A DNA stretch of 21,889 bases, from NCBI GenBank assembly GCA_949499045.1, contig CATEEE010000246.1:1-21889 (forward strand). Reading direction: 5' to 3'. The notes under the pieces were generated by a model. The model had not been told where the DNA came from. It made no database searches and worked only from the letters and a program-made list of their open reading frames with translations. How positions within the stretch are numbered: the first letter of the stretch is position 1; every line of letters begins with the position of its first letter. Source of the stretch: Marinobacterium sp. xm-d-530. Lineage in GTDB: Bacteria > Pseudomonadota > Gammaproteobacteria > Pseudomonadales > Balneatricaceae. The translations under genes and the position numbers were made by a program. This document shows, in pieces, positions 15,059-21,889 of the stretch.

Positions 15059-15349
15059 ATGCAGATAAATATTACTGGTCATCACGTGGACCTGACTGAA
15101 GCTCTAAGTGAATACGTACGTAATAAGTTCGATAAACTAGAACGTCATTTCGACAATATTCAGAATGTACAAGTCACTCTGAGTGTCGAAAAACAGGGCA
15201 AAAAGGCTGAGGCTGATATTCACCTAGCCGGTGGCCAAGTGGTTGCTTCTGATGAGCATGACGACATGTATGCAGCGATTGATGGTCTAGTGGACAAGCT
15301 TGATCGTCAAATCATCAAGCATAAAGAAAAAATGAAATCTCACAAATAA
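15059..15349 (+). CDS. hpf: Short-form ribosome hibernation promoting factor HPF
   Basis: Binds the 30S decoding region and, in bacteria with the short form plus RMF, promotes 100S dimer formation and ribosome inactivation in stationary phase. It is 96 residues (E. coli HPF 95), with no C-terminal dimerisation domain, so it is not the long form. The HPF/YfiA fold is plain: 'MQINITGHHVDLTEAL', 'YVRNKFDKLERHFDNIQNV', 'SVEKQGKKAEADIHLAGG', 'DDMYAAIDGLVDKLDRQIIKHKEK', quoted in pieces. It has a strong ribosome site (AGGAG seven bases before ATG). A structured leader precedes it. Confidence 0.95.
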   Translation: MQINITGHHVDLTEALSEYVRNKFDKLERHFDNIQNVQVTLSVEKQGKKAEADIHLAGGQVVASDEHDDMYAAIDGLVDKLDRQIIKHKEKMKSHK

Positions 15350-15361
15350 ACGAACGACAAC

Positions 15362-15820
15362 ATGCAACTAGGTGACCTACTGACGACTGAAACAACTGCC
15401 TGCCGGGAGACAGTCGCCAGTAAAAAACGCCTCCTACAAGTGGCCAGCGAAAAGCTGGCCTCTTCCGTTGATGGCGTAACAGAAGATGAAATTTTTACAG
15501 GCCTTCTTAATCGAGAACGATTAGGAAGTACAGGAATAGGTTCTGGTGTAGGAATACCTCACTGTCGGATTCCAGGCTGTTCAACGGCATCTGCCTGTTT
15601 GATCACGCTTGATGGTGGTGTCGATTTTGATTCAATCGATTCAGCGCCAGTAGACCTTGTCTGCGCACTCATCGTGCCCGATGACGGTAATGATGAGCAC
15701 CTTAAAACATTGGCTGGTCTTGCAGAACTGTTCAGCAAACCCGAGGCACTTAACTCTTTGAGAGACTGTACGAATTCTGAGGCCCTACTGACAAAAGCAA
15801 CCGAGCTTTCAAGGGTCTAA
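15362..15820 (+). CDS. ptsN: PtsN, nitrogen-regulatory EIIA component (EIIA-Ntr)
   Basis: Terminal phosphoacceptor of the regulatory PTS-Ntr chain (PtsP to NPr to EIIA-Ntr). It does not transport sugar, and in studied species regulates potassium transport, metabolism and envelope functions by binding partner proteins. It is 152 residues of a single PTS EIIA type-2 domain. The phosphorylation site is His67 in 'GSGVGIPHCRI'. Other family blocks are 'EDEIFTGLLNRERLGSTGIG' and the C-terminal 'HLKTLAGLAELFS'. No strong ribosome site is seen in the 12-base gap after hpf. PtsP is not in the window. Confidence 0.95.
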   Translation: MQLGDLLTTETTACRETVASKKRLLQVASEKLASSVDGVTEDEIFTGLLNRERLGSTGIGSGVGIPHCRIPGCSTASACLITLDGGVDFDSIDSAPVDLVCALIVPDDGNDEHLKTLAGLAELFSKPEALNSLRDCTNSEALLTKATELSRV

Positions 15821-15822
15821 CA

Positions 15823-16683
15823 ATGAGAGTCGTTGTCATCTCCGGTCGCAGTGGTTCTGGTAAGAGTACCGCCCTACAAGCACTTGAAGATGTCGGGTTC
15901 TACTGCATAGACAACCTTCCAGCGACACTTTTACCCGCTTTAGTCGAGCAGATGCTTAACGAGCAAAATAATGCACCACTGATTGCTGTGAGCATTGATG
16001 CCCGCAATCAACATGCTGATTTAAAAGCCTTTCCAGACATCATGGAGTCCTTAATGGCTAGAGCGGATATAGGCATTGAGATCACGTATCTCGATGCCTC
16101 AGAAGCAACTCTTCTAAAACGCTACAGCGCAACTCGAAGGAAACACCCACTCAGCAACCAAGATATTGGACTAGAAGAGGCGATAGCGTTCGAACGAGAT
16201 CTGCTTGAGCCGATCGCTAGCTCAGCGGATATGAGAGTCGATACCACTCGGCTATCACTCTATGAATTGCGTGACACCATTAAACTGAGGGTTGCCCAAC
16301 GGAAAGAGCAAGCACTCTCACTTCAGTTTGAATCCTTTGGCTTCAAGCATGGCGTTCCATTGGATGTTGACTTCAGTTTTGACGTAAGAGTGCTTCCTAA
16401 CCCTTACTGGTTTGTAGAACTGCGCCCTCTCACCGGTAAAGATGAGCCGGTTAAACAGTTTCTCAGCGCTTCAGATGAGGTGAGTGAGATGATTAAGGAC
16501 ATTGAACAGTTTATTGTGAAGTGGATTCCCCATTTCAAAACAAATAATCGAAGCTATGTTACTGTCGGTATAGGTTGCACTGGGGGGCAGCACCGCTCTG
16601 TATTTATTGCTGAGAGCTTAGCAACACGCTTTGCTGATAGAATGGATAACATCCAAGTACGCCATCGAGAATTATCAGAATAA
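15823..16683 (+). CDS. rapZ: RapZ, RNase adapter / nucleotide-binding regulator
   Basis: P-loop protein that in enterobacteria senses glucosamine-6-phosphate and directs RNase E to the sRNA GlmZ, tuning GlmS and thereby cell-wall and LPS precursor supply. Walker A is GRSGSGKS (8-15), and the N-terminal domain shows 'FYCIDNLPATLLPAL' (about 27-41). The C-terminal domain contains the conserved 'GCTGGQHRSVF' (251-261), part of the sugar-phosphate sensing and RNA-binding half. It is 286 residues (E. coli 284). AAGGG seven bases before ATG is the ribosome site. Whether a GlmY/GlmZ pair exists in this organism cannot be seen here; the target may differ. Confidence 0.95.
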   Translation: MRVVVISGRSGSGKSTALQALEDVGFYCIDNLPATLLPALVEQMLNEQNNAPLIAVSIDARNQHADLKAFPDIMESLMARADIGIEITYLDASEATLLKRYSATRRKHPLSNQDIGLEEAIAFERDLLEPIASSADMRVDTTRLSLYELRDTIKLRVAQRKEQALSLQFESFGFKHGVPLDVDFSFDVRVLPNPYWFVELRPLTGKDEPVKQFLSASDEVSEMIKDIEQFIVKWIPHFKTNNRSYVTVGIGCTGGQHRSVFIAESLATRFADRMDNIQVRHRELSE

Positions 16684-16691
16684 GTTTCGCA

Positions 16692-16961
16692 ATGATTGAA
16701 AAAAACGTTACTATAATCAACAAATTGGGGCTACACGCACGTGCAGCGGCTAAACTTATTGGCGTAACAGGTAAGTTTGGCTGTGACATCAAAATCACAA
16801 AAGATGGCAAAACAGTCGATGCTAAAAGCATCATGGCCATTATGATGTTGGCAGCATCCCAGGGAACCGATCTAATCATCCAAACGGATGGCGATGATGA
16901 ATCCGCCGCAATGGATGCAGTAATCGAGATCATAGACAACCGTTTTGACGAAGATGAGTAG
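16692..16961 (+). CDS. ptsO: NPr (PtsO), HPr-like phosphocarrier of the nitrogen PTS
   Basis: Passes phosphate from PtsP (EI-Ntr) to PtsN. It is an 89-residue HPr-fold protein with active-site His15 in 'NKLGLHARAAAKL' and the regulatory-site region 'DAKSIMAIMMLAASQGT' around Ser46. The HPr kinase/phosphorylase system of Gram-positives is not implied. Eight bases after rapZ and encoded in the usual ptsN-rapZ-ptsO order, it completes the phosphoacceptor part of PTS-Ntr. The ribosome site is weak, so coupling to rapZ translation is likely. Confidence 0.95.
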   Translation: MIEKNVTIINKLGLHARAAAKLIGVTGKFGCDIKITKDGKTVDAKSIMAIMMLAASQGTDLIIQTDGDDESAAMDAVIEIIDNRFDEDE

Positions 16962-16975
16962 ACAGTAACCTACTC
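16956..16975 (+). promoter_or_regulatory. Small hairpin at the ptsO stop, next to the mgtE ribosome site
   Basis: GAGTAG (16956-16961) pairs perfectly with CTACTC (16970-16975) around an eight-base loop. The ptsO stop codon is in the 5' arm and the mgtE ribosome site begins three bases after the stem. No T tract follows, so it is not a standard terminator. Confidence 0.35.
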
Positions 16976-16977
16976 TT

Positions 16978-16986
16978 AAAGGAGGG
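16978..16986 (+). promoter_or_regulatory. Strong ribosome binding site of mgtE
   Basis: AAAGGAGGG, nearly full complementarity to the 16S 3' end, ends four bases before the ATG at 16991. It is the strongest site in this gene run. Confidence 0.7.
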
Positions 16987-16990
16987 CTGC

Positions 16991-18346
16991 ATGAGTACGG
17001 ACGAAGCACCGATCGCTCTAGATACGTTAAGCGAAGCCCTTCAATCAGACAATCTCAAACAAATTCGCTACATGCTCAATAAGGGCATGAGACCTGTTGA
17101 GGTAGCTCACCTTCTAGAGAAAACCCCTCCTCGCGAACGCCGTATTGTATGGAACCTGCTCAACCCCGAGATTGAGGGTGAGGTTCTTCAGTATCTAGGT
17201 GAAGATCTTCAATCTGAAATTGTTAGTGATCTAGACGCTACTGAGATTCTGGCGATGACAGAGTCGCTTGAAGTCGATGACTTAGCCGATATCCTGCAGC
17301 AGCTTCCTGACACGGTCATGCAAGAGATGCTGCAAAATATGGATTTGCAGAATCGTCAACGGGTTGAAGCATTACTCTCCTACCCCGATGACACGGCCGG
17401 CGGTCTGATGAATACCGATACGGTAACCATTCGACCTGATATTACCGTTGAAACGGCGCTTCGTTATCTGCGTCGACACAGCGAGATCCCTGACAGTACC
17501 GACAGTATTTTCGTAGTGAGCCGCAAACGCAACGCATTGATTGGCGTACTACCAATCACTCGACTGCTCACTTCAGATCCACAGATGCTCGTTCGTGAAA
17601 TCATGAAAACTGAGAACGATCATGCGATTCCTGCAGATCTTCCTGAACTAGAGGTTGCTCGAATCTTCGAACAGCGAGACTTGATCTCGGCCCCAGTTAT
17701 CAATGAAGACAGACAACTTCTTGGTCGTATCACAATCGATGACGTAGTCGATGTTATTCGAGAGGATGCTGATCACTCATTGATGAGCATGGCCGGTCTT
17801 GATGAAGATGAGGATACCTTTGCACCGGTACTTAAAACGAGCCGCCGCCGAGCAGTTTGGCTAGGCATAAACCTAATTACCGCTTTTTTGGCCTCTGCTG
17901 TAATCGGCCTATTTGAAGCCACCATCGATCAGGTTGTGGCTTTGGCAGTACTGATGCCAATTGTTGCCTCAATGGGTGGCATTGCCGGCAGTCAAACCCT
18001 TACTCTTGTCATTCGCGGTCAAGCACTTGGGCACATTGAAAGACACAATATTGGCTGGCTGTTTAACCGTGAGTTAATCGTAAGCATCATCAACGGCTCA
18101 CTCTGGGCGATTGTTGTGGCAGCGATAGCTGTCCTCTGGTTCCAAGATATGACCATCGGTATCGTGATCGCAATGGCTATTGTGATCAATTTAGTCGCGG
18201 GGGCTATGGCAGGCAGCCTTCTCCCTCTGACCTTAAAGCAAGCAGGCATTGATCCAGCACTGGCTGGTGGCGTTTTGCTAACCACCATAACAGACGTGGT
18301 AGGCTTCTTTGCCTTCCTTGGTCTTGCCACTTTTTTCTACGGTTAA
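16991..18346 (+). CDS. mgtE: MgtE-type magnesium channel/transporter
   Basis: Inner-membrane Mg2+ channel gated by cytoplasmic Mg2+. It is 451 residues with the full family layout: a helical MgtE N domain (about 10-135, with repeated 'LQQLPD' and 'LLSYPDDTAGGLMNTD' elements), two CBS domains (about 140-260), a plug region rich in Asp/Glu (about 256-278), and five transmembrane helices (about 289-451). The pore block 'PIVASMGGIAGSQTLTLVIRG' occurs at 323-343, and 'TTITDVVGFF' holds Asp435, the candidate Mg2+-selectivity residue. No magnesium riboswitch fits in the 29-base gap from ptsO, so any Mg2+ control would be at the protein level or from a distant promoter. Confidence 0.96.
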   Translation: MSTDEAPIALDTLSEALQSDNLKQIRYMLNKGMRPVEVAHLLEKTPPRERRIVWNLLNPEIEGEVLQYLGEDLQSEIVSDLDATEILAMTESLEVDDLADILQQLPDTVMQEMLQNMDLQNRQRVEALLSYPDDTAGGLMNTDTVTIRPDITVETALRYLRRHSEIPDSTDSIFVVSRKRNALIGVLPITRLLTSDPQMLVREIMKTENDHAIPADLPELEVARIFEQRDLISAPVINEDRQLLGRITIDDVVDVIREDADHSLMSMAGLDEDEDTFAPVLKTSRRRAVWLGINLITAFLASAVIGLFEATIDQVVALAVLMPIVASMGGIAGSQTLTLVIRGQALGHIERHNIGWLFNRELIVSIINGSLWAIVVAAIAVLWFQDMTIGIVIAMAIVINLVAGAMAGSLLPLTLKQAGIDPALAGGVLLTTITDVVGFFAFLGLATFFYG

Positions 18347-18348
18347 TT

Positions 18349-18867
18349 ATGAGCAGTAAAGATTTTTCAAAAGAGAGCGATCAAGAGATCGAACTGGTAA
18401 GTCGCAGCCAAGTAAAAAGGGAAGCAGAAGAGCTTCAAAAACTGGGTGGTCGAATCACCCAGTTACGCCTTGATCAGCAAGCTAAAGTTCCTATGTCTGA
18501 ACGCCTTGCAGAAGCCTGTGCAGAGATGACTAGAATCACATCGAATGGAGCAAAAAAGCGTCAACTTCAGTACATCGGTAAATTGATGCGCACCGAGGAT
18601 GCCGACGCCATTCGTATCGCTATTGAGCAATTCGACTCCGCCAGTTCCGCTCACAATCAGAAATTCCATGCACTTGAACAGTTGCGTGAACGCTTAATCG
18701 CAGGAGACAAGTCAGCGCTCTCTGATGTAATGGAGAAGTTTGAACACTGCGATATGCAACATCTTCGAGCTTTGATTCGAAATGCCCAAAAAGAGCGCAA
18801 AGAGAACAAAGCACCTGCCAACTTTAGAAAGATATTTCAGTACCTTCGTGACCTAGATGGTAGTTAA
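18349..18867 (+). CDS. darP: DarP (YjgA), dual-action ribosomal maturation protein
   Basis: Family protein (DUF615) that associates with pre-50S particles and aids late assembly around the peptidyl-transferase centre. It is 172 residues (E. coli 183). Family blocks: 'VSRSQVKREAEELQKLGGRI' (about 17-36), 'RQLQYIGKLMR' (about 71-81) and the C-terminal 'QHLRALIRNAQKERKENKAPANFRKIFQYLRDL', quoted in part. It is predicted helical, highly charged and cytoplasmic. It follows mgtE by two bases with no clear ribosome site, so it is probably coupled. It is convergent with yhdP; in many relatives tldD/pmbA are its neighbours, but they are not seen here. Confidence 0.92.
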   Translation: MSSKDFSKESDQEIELVSRSQVKREAEELQKLGGRITQLRLDQQAKVPMSERLAEACAEMTRITSNGAKKRQLQYIGKLMRTEDADAIRIAIEQFDSASSAHNQKFHALEQLRERLIAGDKSALSDVMEKFEHCDMQHLRALIRNAQKERKENKAPANFRKIFQYLRDLDGS

Positions 18868-18881
18868 GTGATGAGTCTTAA

Positions 18882-18920
18882 AGAGTGAGACTTAGGGAAT
18901 GAATTTTTGAGGATCACTCT
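18882..18920. terminator. Weak hairpin between convergent darP and yhdP
   Basis: AGAGTGA (18882-18888) pairs with TCACTCT (18914-18920) across a 25-base loop, and AGTCT/AGACT can form a smaller alternative stem near 18875-18892. There is no strong T tract. It is the only terminator-like structure in this 52-base gap. Confidence 0.25.
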
Positions 18921-21889
18921 CAACGATCTTTCCCATTGATAATTTCAAGCAGAGGTTCTCGCCAAGGGCCGGTCATTGTATAGCTAAGCTTCGTTGCTTC
19001 ATTGATCTTATCCCCAATCAATTTATCGATAAGGAACAGCGCTCCCGCTACCTGAGGAGCCCCAAGTAGAACTGCGGCTAAAGGTGTATTACCGGTTAAA
19101 GGCAAAATCACATCGACACGTTTATCTACCGTTCTGTTGATTAAATTCAAAGACCCTTCAGCGGTCAAATCAGCAGAGGCTCCTCTCATAATGAGTGGTT
19201 CTTGCGTCTTAGCAATCCCATCTTCCAAATGATACTTACCCACCAATTTATCAAAGGTAATACCGGATTTATAAAGATCAGTAAAATCTAAACGTAGACG
19301 TTTAAATAGATTGTTAAAGTTGAGTATTCCGAACAATCGCAGAAGCGCAGAGCTACCTTTTGCTTCGGTAATATATCCATTGCGAAGGTCAAATTGCAAA
19401 TCACCGCCCAAGCGATAACGACTGAAGGACCAGGGCGCACCCGGCCACCTTAATGCAAACTCAGCGGAGACGCTTTTAGTCTCTACAGCTCTGGGGTCTC
19501 CCATTGACTCAAGAAAGTCAGCAAGGTTCATACCATTTACAGCAAGTGATAAACGACTCTGCTCGACTTCACGGACTGACCAGATACCCTGTCCTGTTAA
19601 GCTGATACCAGCAATGTCAGCCTCCAATTGATCGACTAAGAGACTATTGCCCGAAGGGAGTAGATTAGCTTTCCAACGCCCCCATTGATCATCATTCCAC
19701 ACTAGGTTTTCAATCAGCAGGCTAGTTGAAGGAATTTTGTTCACCACCTCGATTGGAGTCGGATCAGGGAGCGGAACTTCTGGCTCTATTATCGATGGAT
19801 CGCTATCTGGTGTTCGTAGGTGAATGTGGCGAAGGTTAAAGTCCATGCTTGCATCTGCAAGGTTGTAGTCAATAACACCTTGAATATCCCGACCATCAAG
19901 TGCAATAGACCAACGACGATCAGGATTACTGACTTCAGCAAGGAGTGACTCAAATTTCAGAGTTCCGATATTAAGCTGCCCGATCTCAATAGAGGATGTA
20001 ACTGAAAGCCCCTCAGCAGTACCTGATTTAGACTCTGATAAAGCATCAATAAAGCCAAGCAACTCCTCAATTTCAACTGAAGGTAGAGATCCATCAATGT
20101 GAAGTCGATCAGTTATCTTATAGCTCGCCTTATTTCCACCTAAACGAATATTACCTGTCAAAGGTGAGCCTAGGTTTAGGTGTGCCTTTAAACGATCCGC
20201 ATAGTTTAGTTGTAAGGTTGGTGATGACTGCAACGTCATCAACAGACTCAAGCGGCTAATATCTGATGATTGATGAGCCAAATAGGCTGGAGCATTAACA
20301 TGTGTACCCGTTAATTGAGACTCCACCTTAAGAGTTGATTGACACTCTTTAGCACAGAGTTTTACTGTCGAGTTGAGTGGAATGTCACCCGAGATAACAC
20401 CTGACAATGGAATCCCTGCCCATTGCATTAATCGATGAGAATCAATTCGGCCGGCAATATTAACATCAGTAGCTACTTGATCACTTGAGATATCAACATC
20501 AAATATTCGACCTAAGAAGCTTGCAGCCAAACCCTCAGCCGACAGCCCGTTTTCTAAATCAAAATTCACAGTTCCGTCTATGTCCGTTACCGCGATACGT
20601 TGCGATTCAGATATGAAGACACCACGATTCAGTGCGGATTGAACCGTCAGTTTAGGAGATCCACCTTTGAGAGGGACTTGTAAATCCACTAACGATTTAT
20701 GACCACCCGAGAGATGCCAATCCCCTAATTTGTTGCCAATACTATTGGCCAACGCCTCGCTGTGAAACAGTGCATTCAGATCAAATGCAGACCCTTCGAT
20801 CGCCAACAGCGTCTCGAGCCGACCCGATCCACTCTCCATCCAAAGGTCCGCAAAATCGATCTCAGTATCTGCGGCACTGCCCTGCTCTAACTGAACACGT
20901 GCAGACCCATCACGAGCATGTATAACAGCCTCAGTCCGATTTAATACTGGCCAAGGTGATTGATAATCTAACGCTGTATTCTCTACCGCAATGTAGAGCT
21001 CACTCAATGGCTTAGGTCTGTCAGCTACCGGTCTTGTGGGAGTCACTAGTACTAAACCCGCCTCTTTGACATCGCCTTGAATTAGCGCTCGGTTGAGCCA
21101 GTTATACAGCCCTTCACCAACGACCTTAGGCGGAGTTAACAGAAGCGCCTCTCGGGCTATTGCTCCCTTAAGTCCCATCGATAGATTGAGAAGAGCTTGA
21201 AGCTCTTTATCATAGGGTAGATCGATCGAGAACTGGCCTCGCGTTCGAATATTATTCAGACCCAGCTCTAGTAGATCAGATCCAACCGCGGCATACTCAT
21301 TGTGAAGTTGCCAGTGAACACGCCCTTGGGCAAAGTTAAATGGTAATGCCCAGTCATATACCGTTGGGAACTCCATCACTAGCTGCTGACTATCAATATC
21401 GATCCAGCCGCGGTCACTTGAAGCATAAAACAAGCCATTCAACTGTGATGCCGCAGGTGAACCTCTCCAAGATTTGATCGCAACATCAGATAGCTCACCC
21501 ACCACCGAGAGCTGTTCTAACCCCTGGCTAAGATCAACGGTTAATCCTTTGACCAAACCACTCGGTGAGAGCGATTGAACAATTTCACTGCCTTTATCAC
21601 TCAGTGGTTGGTTCAGTGCAAGAGCAGACAGATCGGACAGATTGAGTTCGGAAAGCTGAATTCGGTTCGCCATCCAACCATTGACGCCAGAACTAAAATC
21701 GATCGCAGTCGGGGGAAGTGTGAATTCACGATCTTGATAGATGGCCGAAAAGTCGTGAAGTTGTAACTGGTAATCACGATCAACCGTCTGAATCGAAAAG
21801 TTCGTTGCAAGCTCCTCTAGAGCCAACTCACCAAGTTCATTAGGCAACAATAGGTCCAGACTCTTTGCAGATAAATCACCAACAAGGTA
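18920..21889 (-). CDS. yhdP: YhdP, AsmA-like envelope phospholipid transport protein (partial, 5' end beyond the window)
   Basis: C-terminal part, about 989 codons, of the very large YhdP family (E. coli 1266 residues). YhdP is anchored in the inner membrane and spans the periplasm as a lipid-filled groove; with TamB and YdbH it mediates phospholipid transport to the outer membrane. The visible part is a long series of beta-strand-rich repeats (DUF3971, then AsmA-like C domain). Conserved C-terminal elements include 'GASADLTAEGSLNLINRTVDKRV' in part, 'VLLGAPQVAGALFLIDKLIGDKI' in part, and 'YTMTGPWREPLLEII'. The frame remains open to the window edge without a stop; a TTG near 21850 is not the true start. 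No frameshift is seen. Confidence 0.93.
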   Translation of the reverse strand, partial: YLVGDLSAKSLDLLLPNELGELALEELATNFSIQTVDRDYQLQLHDFSAIYQDREFTLPPTAIDFSSGVNGWMANRIQLSELNLSDLSALALNQPLSDKGSEIVQSLSPSGLVKGLTVDLSQGLEQLSVVGELSDVAIKSWRGSPAASQLNGLFYASSDRGWIDIDSQQLVMEFPTVYDWALPFNFAQGRVHWQLHNEYAAVGSDLLELGLNNIRTRGQFSIDLPYDKELQALLNLSMGLKGAIAREALLLTPPKVVGEGLYNWLNRALIQGDVKEAGLVLVTPTRPVADRPKPLSELYIAVENTALDYQSPWPVLNRTEAVIHARDGSARVQLEQGSAADTEIDFADLWMESGSGRLETLLAIEGSAFDLNALFHSEALANSIGNKLGDWHLSGGHKSLVDLQVPLKGGSPKLTVQSALNRGVFISESQRIAVTDIDGTVNFDLENGLSAEGLAASFLGRIFDVDISSDQVATDVNIAGRIDSHRLMQWAGIPLSGVISGDIPLNSTVKLCAKECQSTLKVESQLTGTHVNAPAYLAHQSSDISRLSLLMTLQSSPTLQLNYADRLKAHLNLGSPLTGNIRLGGNKASYKITDRLHIDGSLPSVEIEELLGFIDALSESKSGTAEGLSVTSSIEIGQLNIGTLKFESLLAEVSNPDRRWSIALDGRDIQGVIDYNLADASMDFNLRHIHLRTPDSDPSIIEPEVPLPDPTPIEVVNKIPSTSLLIENLVWNDDQWGRWKANLLPSGNSLLVDQLEADIAGISLTGQGIWSVREVEQSRLSLAVNGMNLADFLESMGDPRAVETKSVSAEFALRWPGAPWSFSRYRLGGDLQFDLRNGYITEAKGSSALLRLFGILNFNNLFKRLRLDFTDLYKSGITFDKLVGKYHLEDGIAKTQEPLIMRGASADLTAEGSLNLINRTVDKRVDVILPLTGNTPLAAVLLGAPQVAGALFLIDKLIGDKINEATKLSYTMTGPWREPLLEIINGKDR

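Noticed and set aside
16962..16990. Magnesium riboswitch before mgtE
   Set aside because: Only 29 bases separate ptsO and mgtE, too short for an M-box, and only a simple six-base-pair hairpin is present.
21848..21850. TTG as the start of the protein at the right edge
   Set aside because: The frame stays open to 21889 with family-like sequence, and YhdP is far longer, so this is an internal Leu codon in a truncated gene.
1..21889. CRISPR arrays, tRNA/rRNA genes, insertion sequences, prophage or defence genes
   Set aside because: No regularly spaced repeats, cloverleaf candidates, transposase or integrase motifs were found. All sizeable frames are accounted for by conserved housekeeping genes.

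Overview
This window looks like a chromosomal housekeeping block from a gammaproteobacterium with mid-range GC content. The gene order (degS/algW, hisD, hisG, murA, ibaG, mlaBCDEF on one strand; kdsD, kdsC, lptC, lptA, lptB, rpoN, hpf, ptsN, rapZ, ptsO on the other) resembles the Pseudomonas/Oceanospirillales arrangement. In particular, hisG and hisD sit between degS and murA, and HisG is the short form. I infer a marine Oceanospirillales-like or Pseudomonadales-like bacterium; the species cannot be named from this sequence. Nearly every base is coding, and no gene-free stretch exceeds about 180 bases. I see no insertion sequence, prophage, integrase, tRNA, rRNA or CRISPR array.

Left part (1-3460): a BtuF-like periplasmic cobalamin-binding protein (minus strand) diverges from zapG (plus), a cell-division and envelope membrane protein. 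zapG ends in a bidirectional terminator shared with a convergent Nif3-family gene. That gene diverges from degS, the membrane-anchored periplasmic protease that senses misfolded outer-membrane proteins.

Middle-left part (3458-9975, minus strand): two consecutive units. mlaF-mlaE-mlaD-mlaC-mlaB, read from 9975 down to 7059, is a tightly overlapping operon for the phospholipid transporter that maintains outer-membrane lipid asymmetry. It has a good promoter candidate and a likely intrinsic terminator. After the terminator follow ibaG, murA (first step of peptidoglycan synthesis), hisG and hisD (histidine synthesis).

Middle-right part (10156-18867, plus strand): kdsD-kdsC (Kdo precursor synthesis) and lptC-lptA-lptB (LPS export) form an overlapping operon. 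It continues into rpoN (sigma-54), hpf (ribosome hibernation) and ptsN-rapZ-ptsO (nitrogen PTS regulators and the cell-wall amino-sugar regulator). mgtE (Mg2+ channel) and darP (50S assembly) come last. At the right edge, yhdP (large AsmA-like envelope lipid-transport protein) is convergent with darP and is cut by the window end.

The theme is envelope biogenesis: LPS precursor synthesis and export, phospholipid trafficking, peptidoglycan initiation and envelope stress sensing, coupled to global regulators. I found no gene set that looks like an undescribed system. The most interesting signals are non-coding: a possible pseudoknot or alternating hairpin between rpoN and hpf, perfect dyads in the mla/kds divergent promoter region, and a terminator separating mla from ibaG-murA.
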